DNA of 64,000 nt from Saccharopolyspora gloriosae (GCF_014203325.1 NZ_JACHIV010000001.1:1-64000); one strand, 5' to 3'; shown: positions 25,775 through 36,463, counted from the stretch's first letter. A program made the numbers and translations. Notes: generated by a model not told the origin, from the letters alone.

Positions 25775-26632
25775 GTGACGGCCCACGGAGAGGGCGAGCG
25801 GGACGCGGCCGGGCAGCCGGCGAACGTCCCGTCCGGGTCACCCGAATCGATCGCGGTCCCCGCCGCACGCGAGCGGGCGCGGGCCATTCCAGAGGCGGCC
25901 GTCGCCCGCCTGGCGGTGTACCTGCGGGTGCTGTCCGGCCTCGACGAGCGCGGCACCACCACCGTGTCCAGCGAGGAACTCGCCGCCTTCGCCGGGGTGA
26001 ACTCCGCGAAGCTGCGCAAGGACCTGTCCTACATCGGCTCCTACGGCACGCGCGGCGTGGGCTACGAGGTCTCGGTGCTGATCGGGCAGATCGAGCGGAC
26101 GCTGGGGCTGACCAAGAAGCACCGCGTCGCCGTCGTCGGCATCGGCAACCTGGGGCACGCGCTCGCCAACTACGGCGGCTTCCTCAACCGCGGCTTCCCG
26201 GTGGCCGCGCTGTTCGACCTCGACCCGGACCTGCTGGACGTGCCGGTCGGCGGCATCCCGGTCAGCGCCGTCGACGACATCGTCGACGTCTGCCGCGATC
26301 GGGAAGTGACCATCGGCGTCATCGCGACCCCGGCCGAAGGGGCGCAGGAGGTCTGCGACCGCCTCGTCGAAGGCGGCGTCGTGTGCATCCTGAACTTCGC
26401 CCCGGTCGTCCTGCGGGTCCCCGAGCACGTCGAGGTCCGCAAGGTCGACCTGGCGGTCGAGATGCAGATCTTGTCGTTCCACGTCGCCCGCCGCAATCAG
26501 GAGGCGGCGGTGGTGCCCGGCATCGCCGGGGGCACCGACGCCGGCCCGCCGGGCGACCGGGTGAACGGCAACGGGAACTCGAAGTCCGCGCTGGAGCGCG
26601 GTGATGTGGACGGGATGGTGGTTCGGCCGTGA
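25775..26632 (+). CDS. rex: Redox-sensing transcriptional repressor Rex
   Basis: A 285-residue regulator. The N-terminal winged helix contains [13 protein letters not shown] and [22 protein letters not shown]; the Rossmann domain has [17 protein letters not shown] and FDLDPD; a C-terminal helix ([15 protein letters not shown]) swaps between subunits. Rex binds DNA with NAD+ and releases it with NADH. GTG 25775 has AAGGGAGAG just upstream; longer in-frame starts would run into the operator. It overlaps hemA by 4 bp, the same rex-hemACD order as in Streptomyces, and an operator precedes it. Confidence 0.96.
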   Translation: MTAHGEGERDAAGQPANVPSGSPESIAVPAARERARAIPEAAVARLAVYLRVLSGLDERGTTTVSSEELAAFAGVNSAKLRKDLSYIGSYGTRGVGYEVSVLIGQIERTLGLTKKHRVAVVGIGNLGHALANYGGFLNRGFPVAALFDLDPDLLDVPVGGIPVSAVDDIVDVCRDREVTIGVIATPAEGAQEVCDRLVEGGVVCILNFAPVVLRVPEHVEVRKVDLAVEMQILSFHVARRNQEAAVVPGIAGGTDAGPPGDRVNGNGNSKSALERGDVDGMVVRP

Positions 26633-28038
26633 ACCTGCTCACCGTCGGGCTCTCCCACCGGAGTGCCCCGGTACGGGTGCTGGAGAGGGTCGCGATCGGC
26701 GCGGACGACGTCGACAAGATCCTCGGCGAGCTGCTCGACCGCCCGCACATCAGCGAGGTCTTCCTGGTCTCCACCTGCAACCGCGTCGAGGTGTACGCGG
26801 TCGCCGAGACCTTCCACGGCGGGCTGGGCGACGTGACCGAGGTGCTGGCCAGGCAGGCCGGTGCCGAGGTGGCGGAGCTCGCCGACCACTTCTACGTGCA
26901 CTACGCCGGTGCGGCCGTCGAGCACCTGTTCTCCGTCGCGGCGGGGCTGGACTCGATGGTCGTGGGCGAGGCGCAGATCCTCGGGCAGCTGCGGCAGGCC
27001 TACGGCGTCGCCGACCAGGCCGGGACCGTGGGGCGCACCCTGCACGAGCTGGCGCAGCAGGCGTTGCGCGTCGGCAAGCGGGTGCACGCCGAGACCGAGA
27101 TCGACGCCGCCGGTGCCTCCGTCGTGTCGGAGGCGCTGTCCGACGCCGAAGCGGTGCTGGGCGGCGTGGCCGGTCGGCGCGCGCTGCTGGTCGGGGCGGG
27201 CTCCATGGGCGGATTAGCGGCCGCCCAGCTGCGCCGTGCCGGGATCGGTTCCGTCGCGATCGCGAACCGCACCGCCGCCAACGGCGCCCGGCTCGCCGAG
27301 TCGCTGCGCGCCGAGGGGATCGAGTCGAGCACCGTCGAGCTGACCGGGCTGAGCTCCGCGATCGCCGCCGCCGACCTCGTCGTGACCTGCACCGGAGCGG
27401 TCGGAGCCGTCGTCACCCGGGACGTCGTCGCCGAGGCCCTGCGGGACCGGCCGGACACCGGGCAGCCGCTGCTGTTCTGCGACCTCGGCCTGCCGCGCGA
27501 CACCGCGCCCGAGGTGGCGGAGCTGCCCGGCGTGGCCGTGGTCGACCTGGAGACGTTGCAGGCCCGCCTGACCGCGCAGCGCGGTGGCAGCGAATCCGAG
27601 CGCGCCGCGGCGATCGTCGCCGACGAGCTGCGCGGATACCTGGCTTCGCAGCGCTCCGCCGAGGTCACCCCGACGATCACGGCGCTGCGCAAGCGCGCCG
27701 CCGAGGTCGTCGACTCCGAACTCCTGCGGCTGGACTCCCGGCTGCCCGAGCTCGACGGCGCGGTGCGCGACGAGCTCTCCCGCACGGTGCGCCGCGTGGT
27801 GGACAAGCTGCTGCACTCCCCGACGGTGCGGGTGAAGGAACTGGCCGCCGTTCCCGGCGGCTCCGGTTACGCCGAGGCGCTGCGGGAACTCTTCGAATTG
27901 GACCCGCAGGCGCCGACCGCGATCCGCACGCCCCGCTCCGCGGAGGACGTGCCGGTGACCGGCGCGCGGTCCGCGCAGGCGTTGCTGCGGGACGCGCACG
28001 GCCAAGAGCCTGCTGAACAGGATGGTGAGGACCGGTGA
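26629..28038 (+). CDS. hemA: Glutamyl-tRNA reductase
   Basis: HemA reduces glutamyl-tRNA(Glu) to glutamate-1-semialdehyde with NADPH, the first committed step of C5-pathway haem synthesis. The 469-residue protein has the catalytic Cys50 in [25 protein letters not shown], the NADPH loop LVGAGSMGG, and the C-terminal dimerisation domain. GTG 26629 overlaps the rex stop (GTGA) and hemC overlaps its end, so all three are coupled. Confidence 0.97.
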   Translation: MNLLTVGLSHRSAPVRVLERVAIGADDVDKILGELLDRPHISEVFLVSTCNRVEVYAVAETFHGGLGDVTEVLARQAGAEVAELADHFYVHYAGAAVEHLFSVAAGLDSMVVGEAQILGQLRQAYGVADQAGTVGRTLHELAQQALRVGKRVHAETEIDAAGASVVSEALSDAEAVLGGVAGRRALLVGAGSMGGLAAAQLRRAGIGSVAIANRTAANGARLAESLRAEGIESSTVELTGLSSAIAAADLVVTCTGAVGAVVTRDVVAEALRDRPDTGQPLLFCDLGLPRDTAPEVAELPGVAVVDLETLQARLTAQRGGSESERAAAIVADELRGYLASQRSAEVTPTITALRKRAAEVVDSELLRLDSRLPELDGAVRDELSRTVRRVVDKLLHSPTVRVKELAAVPGGSGYAEALRELFELDPQAPTAIRTPRSAEDVPVTGARSAQALLRDAHGQEPAEQDGEDR

Positions 28039-28973
28039 ACAAGACGCTGCGCATCGGCACCCGCGGTAGCGCGCTCGCGATGGCCCAGAGCGGCATGGTC
28101 GCCGAGCAGCTGGAGGCGGCGGGCTACCCGACCCAACTCGTCGAGGTGTCGACGCCGGGCGACCGCTCGATGGCGCCGATCGCCGAGATCGGTGTCGGCG
28201 TTTTCACCTCCGCGCTGCGCGAAGCCCTCGCCGATGGCGAGGTGGACGTCGCCGTGCACTCCTACAAAGATCTGCCGACCGAACAAGACCCCCGGCTCTC
28301 GCTGGCCGCCGTCCCGGTCCGGGAGGACCCGCGGGACGCGCTGGTGGCGCGGGACGGTCTGACGCTCGGTGAACTGCCTCCGGGATCCCTCGTGGGAACC
28401 GGTTCGCCGCGTCGCGCCAGCCAGCTGGAGGCCTTGGGCCTCGGTCTGGAAGTGCGCGGCATCCGCGGCAACGTGGACACCCGCCTGCGCAAGGTGACCG
28501 ACGGTGAGTTGGACGCCGTCGTGCTCGCACGCGCCGGGCTGGCCAGAGTCGGCCGGCTCGCGGTGATCACGGAATCGCTCGATCCACTCCAGATGCTGCC
28601 CGCGCCCGCTCAGGGTGCGCTGGCTGTGGAATGCCGCGTCGACGACGTGGACACCGAGCACCTGCTCCAGTCCGTTCTGGATGACCAGGCCAGCCGCGTC
28701 GCGGTGGCCGCCGAGCGCGCCATGTTGGCAGCGCTGGAGGCAGGCTGCAGTGCGCCGATCGGCGCGCTGGCCGAGGTGGTGGAGGACCTCGACGAGGACG
28801 GCAGCGTGGCACAGCGGCTGTCCGTTCGCGGGGTCATGGCGACCGACGAGAATCGTTTGGTGCGCGCCTCCGCCACTGGTGAGACGACCGCCGCAGAGCA
28901 GTTGGGCCTGGCCTTGGCCGCCGAGCTGCTCGATGCCAGGGACGCTTTGCTCAGCGGTCCCGGTAGTAGTTGA
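28035..28973 (+). CDS. hemC: Porphobilinogen deaminase (hydroxymethylbilane synthase)
   Basis: HemC joins four porphobilinogens into hydroxymethylbilane. The 312-residue protein has [13 protein letters not shown], the substrate loop [30 protein letters not shown] and the cofactor-binding Cys238 in [11 protein letters not shown]. The GTG start overlaps the hemA stop by 4 bp. Confidence 0.97.
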   Translation: MNKTLRIGTRGSALAMAQSGMVAEQLEAAGYPTQLVEVSTPGDRSMAPIAEIGVGVFTSALREALADGEVDVAVHSYKDLPTEQDPRLSLAAVPVREDPRDALVARDGLTLGELPPGSLVGTGSPRRASQLEALGLGLEVRGIRGNVDTRLRKVTDGELDAVVLARAGLARVGRLAVITESLDPLQMLPAPAQGALAVECRVDDVDTEHLLQSVLDDQASRVAVAAERAMLAALEAGCSAPIGALAEVVEDLDEDGSVAQRLSVRGVMATDENRLVRASATGETTAAEQLGLALAAELLDARDALLSGPGSS

Positions 28974-28987
28974 TGGGGAGTGCCCTG

Positions 28988-30514
28988 ATGACACGCAAGA
29001 GCCCAGGACGGATCGCATTCGTGGGCTCCGGCCCCGGTGATGCGGGACTGCTCACCGTTCGGGCGAGATACTTGCTCACCGCAGCTTCGCTGGTGGTGAC
29101 CGATCCAGATGTGCCCGCCGACGTCGTCGCGCTGGCCGCCGACGGTGCCGAGGTGCGGCCCGCCGTGGGGGAACCCGCGGAGGTCGCGCAGAACCTGGCC
29201 GACGAGGCCGGTACCGGCCGCTCGGTGGTCCGGCTCGTCGCCGGTGACCCGCTGACGGTGGACGCCGTGGTCCGGGAGGTCCGCGAGGTCGCCCAGACCG
29301 GTGCGGCGTTCGACGTGGTGCCCGGTGTCTCGCCGGGCAGCGCGGTGCCCGCCTACGCGGGCGTCGCGCTCGGCGCCGGTCACACCGAGGTCGACGTGCG
29401 CGGCGAGGTGAACTGGGCGGCGCTGGCGACCGCACCGGGTTCGCTGGTGCTGCACACGACCGGCAGCCACCTCGCCGAGGCCGCTTCGGCGCTGATGGAG
29501 CACGGGCTGACCGCGCAGACGCCGGTCGCCGTGACCTCCTCGGGCACCACCGTCTCGCAGCGCACGATCGACACGACGCTGGCCTCGCTGCCCGCCGACG
29601 CGGGCGAGCTGCAGGGCCAGCTGGTGGTGACGATCGGTTCGGTCACCGCGGAGCGGTCCGGGCTGTCCTGGTGGGAGTCCCGCGCGCTGTACGGCTGGAA
29701 GATCCTGGTGCCGCGCACCAAGGAGCAGGCCGGTTCGATGAGCGAGCGGCTCTGGTCGCACGGCGCCGTCTCGCACGAGGTGCCGACGATCTCGGTGGAG
29801 CCGCCGCGCAGCCCCGCGCAGATGGAGCGCGCGGTCAAGGGCCTGGTCGACGGCCGCTACCAGTGGGTCGTGTTCACCTCGACCAACGCGGTGCGCGCCG
29901 TATGGGAGAAGTTCCGCGAGTTCGGGCTGGACGCCCGCGCGTTCTCCGGTGTGAAGATCGCCTGCGTCGGCGAGTCCACCGCGGAGAAGGTGCGCTCGTT
30001 CGGCATCACGCCGGAGCTGCTGCCCTCGGGCGACCAGTCCAGCGAGGGCCTGCTGCAGGACTTCCCGCCGCACGACGACATCCTGGACCCGGTGGACCGG
30101 GTGCTGCTGCCGCGGGCGGACATCGCCACCGAGACGCTGGCCGCCGGACTGCGGGAACGCGGCTGGGAGATCGACGACGTCACGGCCTACCGGACCGTCC
30201 GGGCCGCGCCGCCGCCGGCCGAGACCCGCGAGATGATCAAGACCGGCGGGTTCGACGCGGTGTGCTTCACCTCCTCGTCGACCGTGCGGAACCTGGTCGG
30301 CATCGCGGGCAAGCCGCACGCGCGGACCCTGGTCGCCTGCATCGGCCCGAACACGGCCGAGACGGCCAAGGAGTTCGGCCTGCGGGTGGACGTGCAGCCG
30401 GAACTGGCGCAGGTCCCCGCGCTGGTCGACGCGCTGGCCGAGCACGCGGCCCGGCTCCGCGCCGAGGGCGCGCTGCCGCCGCCGAAGAAGGCGAAGCGGG
30501 CGCGCCGCAGCTGA
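28988..30514 (+). CDS. hemD: Uroporphyrinogen-III synthase with an N-terminal SUMT-like domain
   Basis: A 508-residue fusion. The first 235 or so residues have the tetrapyrrole methylase fold ([38 protein letters not shown]), but the usual VRLKGGDPFVFGRGGEE motif reads [18 protein letters not shown], so the methyltransferase is probably weak or inactive. The rest is HemD ([39 protein letters not shown]), which cyclises hydroxymethylbilane to uroporphyrinogen III. ATG 28988 with GGGGAG upstream is preferred to TTG 28970 or ATG 28973. Confidence 0.92.
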   Translation: MTRKSPGRIAFVGSGPGDAGLLTVRARYLLTAASLVVTDPDVPADVVALAADGAEVRPAVGEPAEVAQNLADEAGTGRSVVRLVAGDPLTVDAVVREVREVAQTGAAFDVVPGVSPGSAVPAYAGVALGAGHTEVDVRGEVNWAALATAPGSLVLHTTGSHLAEAASALMEHGLTAQTPVAVTSSGTTVSQRTIDTTLASLPADAGELQGQLVVTIGSVTAERSGLSWWESRALYGWKILVPRTKEQAGSMSERLWSHGAVSHEVPTISVEPPRSPAQMERAVKGLVDGRYQWVVFTSTNAVRAVWEKFREFGLDARAFSGVKIACVGESTAEKVRSFGITPELLPSGDQSSEGLLQDFPPHDDILDPVDRVLLPRADIATETLAAGLRERGWEIDDVTAYRTVRAAPPPAETREMIKTGGFDAVCFTSSSTVRNLVGIAGKPHARTLVACIGPNTAETAKEFGLRVDVQPELAQVPALVDALAEHAARLRAEGALPPPKKAKRARRS

Positions 30515-30519
30515 GCCGA

Positions 30520-30556
30520 GTGGCCCGGATCTCGTTCACGACGGGGTCCGGGCCAC
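30520..30556 (+). terminator. 10-bp hairpin between hemD and hemB
   Basis: GTGGCCCGGA pairs with TCCGGGCCAC around a 17-nt loop, 5 bp after the hemD stop. There is no U-tract. It may partly separate hemB from the rex-hemACD unit. Confidence 0.5.
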
Positions 30557-30686
30557 CGTCGTCCTCCGCCCTGGCAGGCTCACCGAGGGGGAGGAAACGG
30601 ACACCCTGCGCGGGTGCCCGAACGAAGATCAATCCGAGCGGGTGGCCGCCCGCGGTCGCCGCTCATCGCCGCGAGGGAGCTCGCCG

Positions 30687-31676
30687 ATGTACCCGTCGCA
30701 CCGCCCGCGCAGGCTGCGCCGCACCGCCGCCGTGCGCAGGCTGGTCTCCGAAACGAGCCTGGAGCCGCGGCACCTGGTGCTGCCGATGTTCGTGCGGGAG
30801 GGCCTGACCGAACCGGTCGAGATCACCTCCATGCCGGGCGTGTTCCACCACAGCCGCGACTCGCTGCGCCGCGCCGCCTCCGAAGCGGTCGCCGCGGGCG
30901 TCGGCGGGCTGATGCTGTTCGGCGTGCCCGCCGAGCACGATGCGACGGGATCGGGCGCCGTGGACCCCGACGGCATCCTCAACGCGGGCCTGCGCGACGT
31001 GGCAGCCGAGGTCGGGGACGCGACGGTGCTGATGGCCGACACCTGCCTCGACGAGTTCACCGACCACGGCCACTGCGGCGTGCTCGACGAGGACGGCGCC
31101 GTGGACAACGACCGCACCCTGCAGGTCTACGCCGAGATGGCGGTGGCGCAGGCCGACGCGGGCGCCCACGTGATCTCGCCGAGCGGGATGATGGACGGCC
31201 AGGTCGGCGTGATCCGGGAATCGCTGGACGTGACCGGGTTCGAGGACACCTCGATCCTCGCCTACTCCGCGAAGTACGCCTCCGCGTTCTTCGGCCCGTT
31301 CCGGGAGGCCGTCGACTCGCAGCTGACCGGGGACCGCAACACCTACCAGCAGGATCCGGGCAACGGCCGGGAAGGCCTGCGCGAAGCGGACCTGGACCTC
31401 GCCGAAGGCGCGGACATGGTGATGGTGAAGCCCGCGATGTCCTACCTGGACGTGCTGCGGGACGTGGCGAGCCTGTCCGACGTGCCCGTCGCCGCCTACC
31501 AGGTGTCCGGCGAGTACTCGATGATCGAGGCCGCCGTGGCGCGCGGCTGGCTGGACCGCCGCCGCACCGTGCAGGAGACGTTGACGTCGATCCGCCGGGC
31601 CGGCGCGGACATCGTGCTGACCTACTGGGCGACCGAGGCCGCCCAGTGGTACCGGGAGAGCTTGGGGATCAGGTGA
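30687..31676 (+). CDS. hemB: Delta-aminolevulinic acid dehydratase (porphobilinogen synthase)
   Basis: HemB condenses two 5-aminolevulinates into porphobilinogen. The 329-residue TIM barrel has the Schiff-base lysines in [14 protein letters not shown] and [12 protein letters not shown]. The metal site reads [14 protein letters not shown]: the first and last Cys of the zinc triad are present, but the middle one is Asp, a mixture of zinc- and magnesium-type signatures. ATG 30687 has GGGAG at 30675-30679. It overlaps the next gene by 4 bp. Confidence 0.96.
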   Translation: MYPSHRPRRLRRTAAVRRLVSETSLEPRHLVLPMFVREGLTEPVEITSMPGVFHHSRDSLRRAASEAVAAGVGGLMLFGVPAEHDATGSGAVDPDGILNAGLRDVAAEVGDATVLMADTCLDEFTDHGHCGVLDEDGAVDNDRTLQVYAEMAVAQADAGAHVISPSGMMDGQVGVIRESLDVTGFEDTSILAYSAKYASAFFGPFREAVDSQLTGDRNTYQQDPGNGREGLREADLDLAEGADMVMVKPAMSYLDVLRDVASLSDVPVAAYQVSGEYSMIEAAVARGWLDRRRTVQETLTSIRRAGADIVLTYWATEAAQWYRESLGIR

Positions 31677-32269
31677 CGGCGCCGCAGCACCCCGACCGCG
31701 TCGGCGGTCCGGGTTCCGACCCGGCGGCGGACCGGCCGCCGTTGCCGCGCCTGCTCAACGTGGCGCGGTGGCTGTGGATCGCCGCCGCGCTGCTCGGCCT
31801 GGTCCGGGCCTACGTGCAGCTCAGCGACCGGCGGCAGTTGTCGACCGACCTGCGGGCGGCGCTGCCGGACCTGTCGCAGACGCAGCTCGACGACGAGATC
31901 AACGGGCTGATCACGTTCAACCTGCTGTACCTGCTGGCGTTGCTGGCGCTGTACGTGTCGCTGTCCACGCGGATGACGCAGGGCCGGAACTGGGCGCGGG
32001 TCGTGCTGACCGTGTTCGGTGGCTTCGGCGCGTTCGGGACGCTGGGCTCGCTCGTGCTGATGTCGCAGCTGGGGCAGGCGGAGCTGATGCGGCTGACCCA
32101 GGTGCGCGTCGAGCCCTCGGACCTGGTCTTCGGCGTGCTGGTGACGGCGGTCGAAGTGGCGGCCCTGGTGCTGATGTTCCTGCCGGAGTCGAACCGGTTC
32201 TTCAGCGAAGCCAAGCGGCCCCGGCCGCCGCGGTCCGCCGGGGCGCCGGGCGGATCCTTCCTCCGCTGA
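31673..32269 (+). CDS. Four-helix membrane protein, paralogue 1 of the hemB-hemL cluster
   Basis: A 198-residue hypothetical membrane protein: proline-rich N-terminus, about four hydrophobic helices (near residues 30-46, 82-102, 110-135, 150-172), a loop motif [20 protein letters not shown] before helix 3, and LPESNRFF just after helix 4. The same loop and the LPxSNRxF ending recur in its neighbours, so it is one of several tandem paralogues. The GTG start overlaps the hemB stop (GTGA). Function is unknown; its place inside the haem cluster is suggestive only. Confidence 0.8.
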   Translation: MTAPQHPDRVGGPGSDPAADRPPLPRLLNVARWLWIAAALLGLVRAYVQLSDRRQLSTDLRAALPDLSQTQLDDEINGLITFNLLYLLALLALYVSLSTRMTQGRNWARVVLTVFGGFGAFGTLGSLVLMSQLGQAELMRLTQVRVEPSDLVFGVLVTAVEVAALVLMFLPESNRFFSEAKRPRPPRSAGAPGGSFLR

Positions 32270-32327
32270 ATCGGCTGTTTCCCCGCGTCCGGACCGTTCG
32301 TGGCGGCGGCGGTGGCACCGCGTGATC

Positions 32328-32333
32328 TAACCT
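32328..32333 (+). promoter_or_regulatory. -10 hexamer of a probable leaderless promoter
   Basis: TAACCT lies 7 nt before GTG 32341, with no Shine-Dalgarno between. Confidence 0.45.
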
Positions 32334-32340
32334 CGATGGT

Positions 32341-33039
32341 GTGACAGCCTCGCAAGATCCGGAAATCCGCTCGCCGCAACCCGGTTCCGCCGCGGGGGAG
32401 CCGCACGGTTCCCGCGACGGCGAGTACCGGCTTCCGGACGCGCAGGTCTCCGGTGGCAGGCTCACCGGTGCTCCGCGCTCGCCGCGCGCTCCGGAGAGCG
32501 CCGCCCCGCGGGCCGCCGCCCCGCCGCCCGCGACGGGGCCGGTCGCGTTCACCGGTTCTCCCGGGCAGGTGTGGGTCGAGCCGTCACCGGCGGGGCGGCC
32601 CCGCGCGGTGACCATCGCCTGCGCGCTCGGCGTCGCCGACGTGGTGATCGCGTTCGTGATGCTCGGCGCCCGGCTGGCCACCACCGACGACCTGATCGTG
32701 CAAGCGATGGGGGAGGCCGACGCGTTCCTGCCGAACGACGGCGACATCAGCGGCGTGTACTACGGCGTGACCACCGGGCTGATCGCGCTCTACGCGCTGC
32801 TGGCGGCGGTGTGGGGCCTGCTGGTGCTGTTCATGGGGCGCGGCCGGAGCTGGGCGCGGGTGACGCTGACCACCGTCGCGTTCGTGTGGGCGGTGTCGAC
32901 GCTGCTGTCGCTGGTGGGCACCCGATCGCCCGGCCAGCTGCTGACCTCGCTGGAGGTCGTGCAGGCCGTGGCCCTGGTGGCGACGATGGTGTGCATGCAC
33001 GTGGCCTCCACCCGGGACCACTTCAGCGGCCACGGATGA
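32341..33039 (+). CDS. Four-helix membrane protein, paralogue 2
   Basis: A 232-residue protein. About 85 disordered Pro/Ala-rich residues precede roughly four membrane helices, with the loop motif MGRGRSWARVTLTTVAFVWAVST before helix 3. It shares layout and loop with the genes at 31673 and 33116. A long cytoplasmic tail before the helices is the main difference. The start is GTG 32341, probably leaderless. Function is unknown. Confidence 0.75.
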   Translation: MTASQDPEIRSPQPGSAAGEPHGSRDGEYRLPDAQVSGGRLTGAPRSPRAPESAAPRAAAPPPATGPVAFTGSPGQVWVEPSPAGRPRAVTIACALGVADVVIAFVMLGARLATTDDLIVQAMGEADAFLPNDGDISGVYYGVTTGLIALYALLAAVWGLLVLFMGRGRSWARVTLTTVAFVWAVSTLLSLVGTRSPGQLLTSLEVVQAVALVATMVCMHVASTRDHFSGHG

Positions 33040-33079
33040 GTGCCGCGCCTCGCGGAGGGGTTCGTTTTCCCGGAGCCGG

Positions 33080-33109
33080 TGGACAGCGGACTTGCCGGAT
33101 TTCTACTGT
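33080..33109 (+). promoter_or_regulatory. Promoter of the third membrane-protein gene (leaderless)
   Basis: TGGACA (33080-33085) and TACTGT (33104-33109) are 18 bp apart, and TACTGT is 6 nt before GTG 33116. Confidence 0.5.
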
Positions 33110-33115
33110 TCTGGG

Positions 33116-33763
33116 GTGACGTCACCGCACGACCCCTGGCAGCAGGCCGGACCTCCGCCGCCGTACCCGTCGGCCCCGCCACCCGGCGCGACGCCCTACG
33201 GGCCTGCGCCCGGCGGGTTCCCGCAGTCCGGATACGACTTCGCGGAGCCCGCGCGGCCGGTCGCGGTCGAATGCGCGTTCTGGATCGCGATCGTGGTTCC
33301 GCTGCTGGTCACCGTGCTCTACGCGGTGAACTCGATGCTCACGCAGAGCTTCCTGATCGGCACGGTCGGCTCGGACAGCGGAGATCCGGCGCTGAACCAG
33401 GAGGTCGTCGGCCTGATGGCGGGCATCTCCTTCGCGGTCTTCCTGTTCGTCGTCGTGTTCGAGGTCGTGCTGACCGCGCTGTGGATCACGTTCGGGTTCA
33501 AGCTGCGGGCCGGGCGCACCTGGGCGCGGGTGGTGCTCACCGTGTTCGCCGCGTTCTGGGCGCTGTACTCGGTGGGCGGGCTGATCACCGGTGAGCCGGG
33601 GCTGACCGGCGCGCTCGCCGCGGACACCCCGACCCCTGCGGGCATCGTCGCTCTCGGCTACGCGCAGAGCGCCGTGGGCCTGCTGGCGATGGCGGCGTTC
33701 CTGGTGCTCGTGCACCTGCCCGCGTCGAACCGGTACTTCCAGGCGTCGAGGTTCCCGCGTTGA
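33116..33763 (+). CDS. Four-helix membrane protein, paralogue 3
   Basis: A 215-residue protein: 55 Pro/Gly-rich residues (PPPPYPSAPPPGATPYGP), then about four helices, the loop motif [22 protein letters not shown] before helix 3 and LPASNRYFQ after helix 4. It is clearly related to the genes at 31673 and 32341. GTG 33116 is supported by a leaderless promoter. It overlaps the next gene by 4 bp. Function is unknown. Confidence 0.78.
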   Translation: MTSPHDPWQQAGPPPPYPSAPPPGATPYGPAPGGFPQSGYDFAEPARPVAVECAFWIAIVVPLLVTVLYAVNSMLTQSFLIGTVGSDSGDPALNQEVVGLMAGISFAVFLFVVVFEVVLTALWITFGFKLRAGRTWARVVLTVFAAFWALYSVGGLITGEPGLTGALAADTPTPAGIVALGYAQSAVGLLAMAAFLVLVHLPASNRYFQASRFPR

Positions 33764-34191
33764 TCGAATCGACCGAACCGCCCCGCTCGTTGCAGGCGGC
33801 GATCGGGTTGTGGGCCGCGCTGGCCGCGTTCCTGCTCGTGCAGACGGTGTTCTCCTGGGCGGACCGCGAGGAGTTGGAGCGCCAGCTCGTCGCCCACCAC
33901 GTCGCCGCCCCCGACCAGGCGGGGACCGTGACGCTGGACCGGCTGCTGCTCAACACCGCCCTGGCCGTGGTCTTCGCCGCCGGTTACGTCGCGGCGGGGG
34001 TGCTGCTCCGCAAGCGCAGGCCGTGGGCCAGGATCGGGGTCTGCGCGTTGTTCGCGGTCCAGCTCGTGATCGTGCTCGGCGGATTCTCGTTCTCCGCGGC
34101 CAACCTGATCGTGCTGGCCCTCGGCGGCGCCGCGGCCTGGTTCAGTTGGACGACGTCCAGTACGAAATGGGTGACCGGCGAGCATGGATGA
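33760..34191 (+). CDS. Small four-helix membrane protein, paralogue 4 (shortened)
   Basis: A 143-residue protein with about four helices (residues 9-28, 65-85, 92-108, 112-130) and the loop RKRRPWARIGVCALFAVQ, a shorter form of the motif in the three preceding proteins; it lacks their disordered N-terminus and the LPxSNR ending. The TTG start overlaps the previous stop (TTGA). Function is unknown. Confidence 0.7.
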   Translation: MIESTEPPRSLQAAIGLWAALAAFLLVQTVFSWADREELERQLVAHHVAAPDQAGTVTLDRLLLNTALAVVFAAGYVAAGVLLRKRRPWARIGVCALFAVQLVIVLGGFSFSAANLIVLALGGAAAWFSWTTSSTKWVTGEHG

Positions 34192-34636
34192 AGCCGAGAC
34201 CGGACCGGTGCTCTACGCCGAGCCCGGCTCGACCTGGTGGCCGGTGCTGTGGGGGCCCGGTTTCGCGCTGGTCGGGTTGATCGTCGAGCTGGTCACGCCC
34301 GCGGGCGGCGTGAACCTGGCGGTGTGGGTCCTGCTGGCGGGCGTGCTCGCCGGGGCGGCGGTGCTGTGGGTCCACGCCCGGCGGCGGGCGCTGGCGGTGC
34401 GGCTGACGCCGTCGGTGCTGACCGTGGGCCGCGAGGACGTCGAGCTGGCCCGGATCGCGTCGATCACCGACGTCGGGGCGCCGCTGGGGGCGCGGGTGCT
34501 CGGCGGCGGCTTCACCACGCCGAAGGGCACCGGCGAGATCCCGCTGCGGTTATCCGACGACAAGGTCGTGCTGGCCTGGGCGAAGGACCCGGCGACGCTG
34601 ATCGACCGGCTCCGCCCCCTGCTGCCGGAGAGCTGA
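34184..34636 (+). CDS. DUF3093-like two-helix membrane protein
   Basis: A 150-residue protein with two adjacent helices (about residues 18-35 and 42-62) followed by a PH-like soluble half: VRLTPSVLTVGREDVELARIASITDVG and GTGEIPLRLSDDKVVLAWAKDPATLIDRL. This layout resembles DUF3093. The gene overlaps the previous one by 8 bp. Assignment is from memory of the family pattern. Confidence 0.6.
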   Translation: MDEAETGPVLYAEPGSTWWPVLWGPGFALVGLIVELVTPAGGVNLAVWVLLAGVLAGAAVLWVHARRRALAVRLTPSVLTVGREDVELARIASITDVGAPLGARVLGGGFTTPKGTGEIPLRLSDDKVVLAWAKDPATLIDRLRPLLPES

Positions 34637-34691
34637 TCGTTCCGGGTGGCCGTGCGACCGGTGCGGGCGGGATGCGTGAGACGCTGCTCCG

Positions 34692-35051
34692 GTGACGTTC
34701 CCGGAACCGTGGTCCGCTGACGGGCCGATGCTCAGCGAGAACACCGCGGACGCGGCCGAACCCCGCGCCGGACTCGCCCAGCCGTGGCGGGCGGCGGTGG
34801 CGGCGGCCGAACTCGTGCTCGTCGCGGCCCTGGTCGTGCTGGCCTGGTGGTGCTGGGGCCGCGCGCAGCTCGCAGTGGAGGTGTCCGGCGCGACCGGCGT
34901 CCCGGTGCGCTCGACGCGGATCTTCGGCGACTGGGCCGCGCTCGGCATCGCGGCCCCGACCTTGGCGGCCGTGCTGTTCGTGGACGCCGTCCGCCAGCTG
35001 ATGCTCGCCTGGGCGGTCCGCCGTCGCCCGCGCCGGGATTCCGCAGCCTGA
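34692..35051 (+). CDS. Small two-helix membrane protein
   Basis: A 119-residue hypothetical protein with two hydrophobic helices ([20 protein letters not shown] and [19 protein letters not shown]) joined by a loop of about 35 residues. The GTG start has no clear Shine-Dalgarno. It is the last of the membrane-protein group before hemL. No family recognised. Confidence 0.6.
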   Translation: MTFPEPWSADGPMLSENTADAAEPRAGLAQPWRAAVAAAELVLVAALVVLAWWCWGRAQLAVEVSGATGVPVRSTRIFGDWAALGIAAPTLAAVLFVDAVRQLMLAWAVRRRPRRDSAA

Positions 35052-35125
35052 CGGGTGCGCGACGTACCGCGCCGCCCCGGCGAGGGTGGGACCGGTCACT
35101 GCGGACGGCCTGTCAGACTGGTGGC

Positions 35126-36463
35126 GTGACAGCCGAAACTCCTGGCAACACGAGTCCGAACGCCACTGCTCGGTCGGCGGAGCTGTTCGACCGAGCGCTC
35201 GCCGTGACGCCGGGCGGCGTCAACTCCCCGGTGCGGGCATTCAAATCCGTCGGCGGCACGCCGCGGTTCATGGTGCGCGCCGAGGGCGCCTACCTGTGGG
35301 ACGCCGACGGCACCGAGTACGTGGACCTCGTCTCGTCCTGGGGCCCGATGGTCAACGGCCACGCGCACCCGGACGTGGTGCGGGCCGTGCGGGAGGCGGC
35401 CGTCGACGGCCTGTCCTTCGGGACGCCGGGTATCGGTGAGATCGACCTCGCGGCGGAGATCATCCGCCGGGTGGAGCCGGTGCAGCAGGTCCGGCTGGTC
35501 AACTCGGGCACCGAGGCGACGATGAGCGCGGTGCGCCTCGCCCGCGCCTTCACCGGTCGCACGAAGATCGTCAAGTTCGCCGGCTGCTACCACGGGCACG
35601 TCGATTCGCTGCTGGCCGGCGCCGGATCCGGCGTGGTCACGCTGGGCCTGCCGACGAGCCCCGGGGTGACCGGCGCGCAGGCCGCGGACACCGTGGTGCT
35701 GCCCTACAACGACATCGACGCGGTCCGCGCGGCCTTCGCCGAGTTCGGCGACGAGATCGCCTGCGTGATCACCGAAGCGGCGGCGGGCAACATGGGCGCG
35801 GTCGCCCCGCAGCCCGGTTTCAACGCCGCGCTGCGCGAGATCACCCGCTCCGCCGGATCGCTGCTGATCATGGACGAGGTGATGACCGGGTTCCGCGTCT
35901 CCGCCGCGGGCTGGTTCGGCCTCGACGGCGTCGCCGGGGACCTCTACACCTTCGGCAAGGTCATGTCCGGCGGCCTGCCCGCCGCCGCGTTCGGCGGTCG
36001 CGCCGACGTGATGGAGCTGCTCGCGCCCTCCGGGCCGGTGTACCAGGCGGGCACCTTGGCCGGGAACCCCGTCGCGGTCGCCGCCGGGCTCGCGAACCTG
36101 CGCGCGGCGGACGCGGACGCGTACGCGGCGCTGGACCGCAACGCGGCCCGCCTCGGCGACCTGCTCGGCGCCGCGCTGACCGAGGCCGGCGTGCCGCACC
36201 AGGTGGCGTTCGCGGGCAACCTGATCAGCGTCTTCTTCACCGAGTCCCCGGTGACGAACTTCGCCCAGGCCCAGGCCCAGCAGGCGTGGCGCTTCCCGGC
36301 GTTCTTCAACGCCTTCCTGGACCGCGGCGTCTACCCGCCGCCGAGCGCGTTCGAGTCCTGGTTCGTCAACGCGGCGATGGACGACGCCGCCTTCGAACGG
36401 ATCGCGGAGGCGGCGCCGCACGCGGCGCGGGCCGCCGCGGCGGCTGAGGAGCCCACGGCATGA
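35126..36463 (+). CDS. hemL: Glutamate-1-semialdehyde 2,1-aminomutase
   Basis: HemL converts glutamate-1-semialdehyde to 5-aminolevulinate, linking HemA to HemB. The 445-residue PLP enzyme has [12 protein letters not shown], the PLP-binding [10 protein letters not shown] and [19 protein letters not shown], and the Schiff-base lysine in [19 protein letters not shown] 35126 matches the family N-terminus; longer in-frame starts reach into the previous gene. It overlaps the phosphatase gene by 4 bp, and the unit continues into the TlpA gene. Confidence 0.97.
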   Translation: MTAETPGNTSPNATARSAELFDRALAVTPGGVNSPVRAFKSVGGTPRFMVRAEGAYLWDADGTEYVDLVSSWGPMVNGHAHPDVVRAVREAAVDGLSFGTPGIGEIDLAAEIIRRVEPVQQVRLVNSGTEATMSAVRLARAFTGRTKIVKFAGCYHGHVDSLLAGAGSGVVTLGLPTSPGVTGAQAADTVVLPYNDIDAVRAAFAEFGDEIACVITEAAAGNMGAVAPQPGFNAALREITRSAGSLLIMDEVMTGFRVSAAGWFGLDGVAGDLYTFGKVMSGGLPAAAFGGRADVMELLAPSGPVYQAGTLAGNPVAVAAGLANLRAADADAYAALDRNAARLGDLLGAALTEAGVPHQVAFAGNLISVFFTESPVTNFAQAQAQQAWRFPAFFNAFLDRGVYPPPSAFESWFVNAAMDDAAFERIAEAAPHAARAAAAAEEPTA

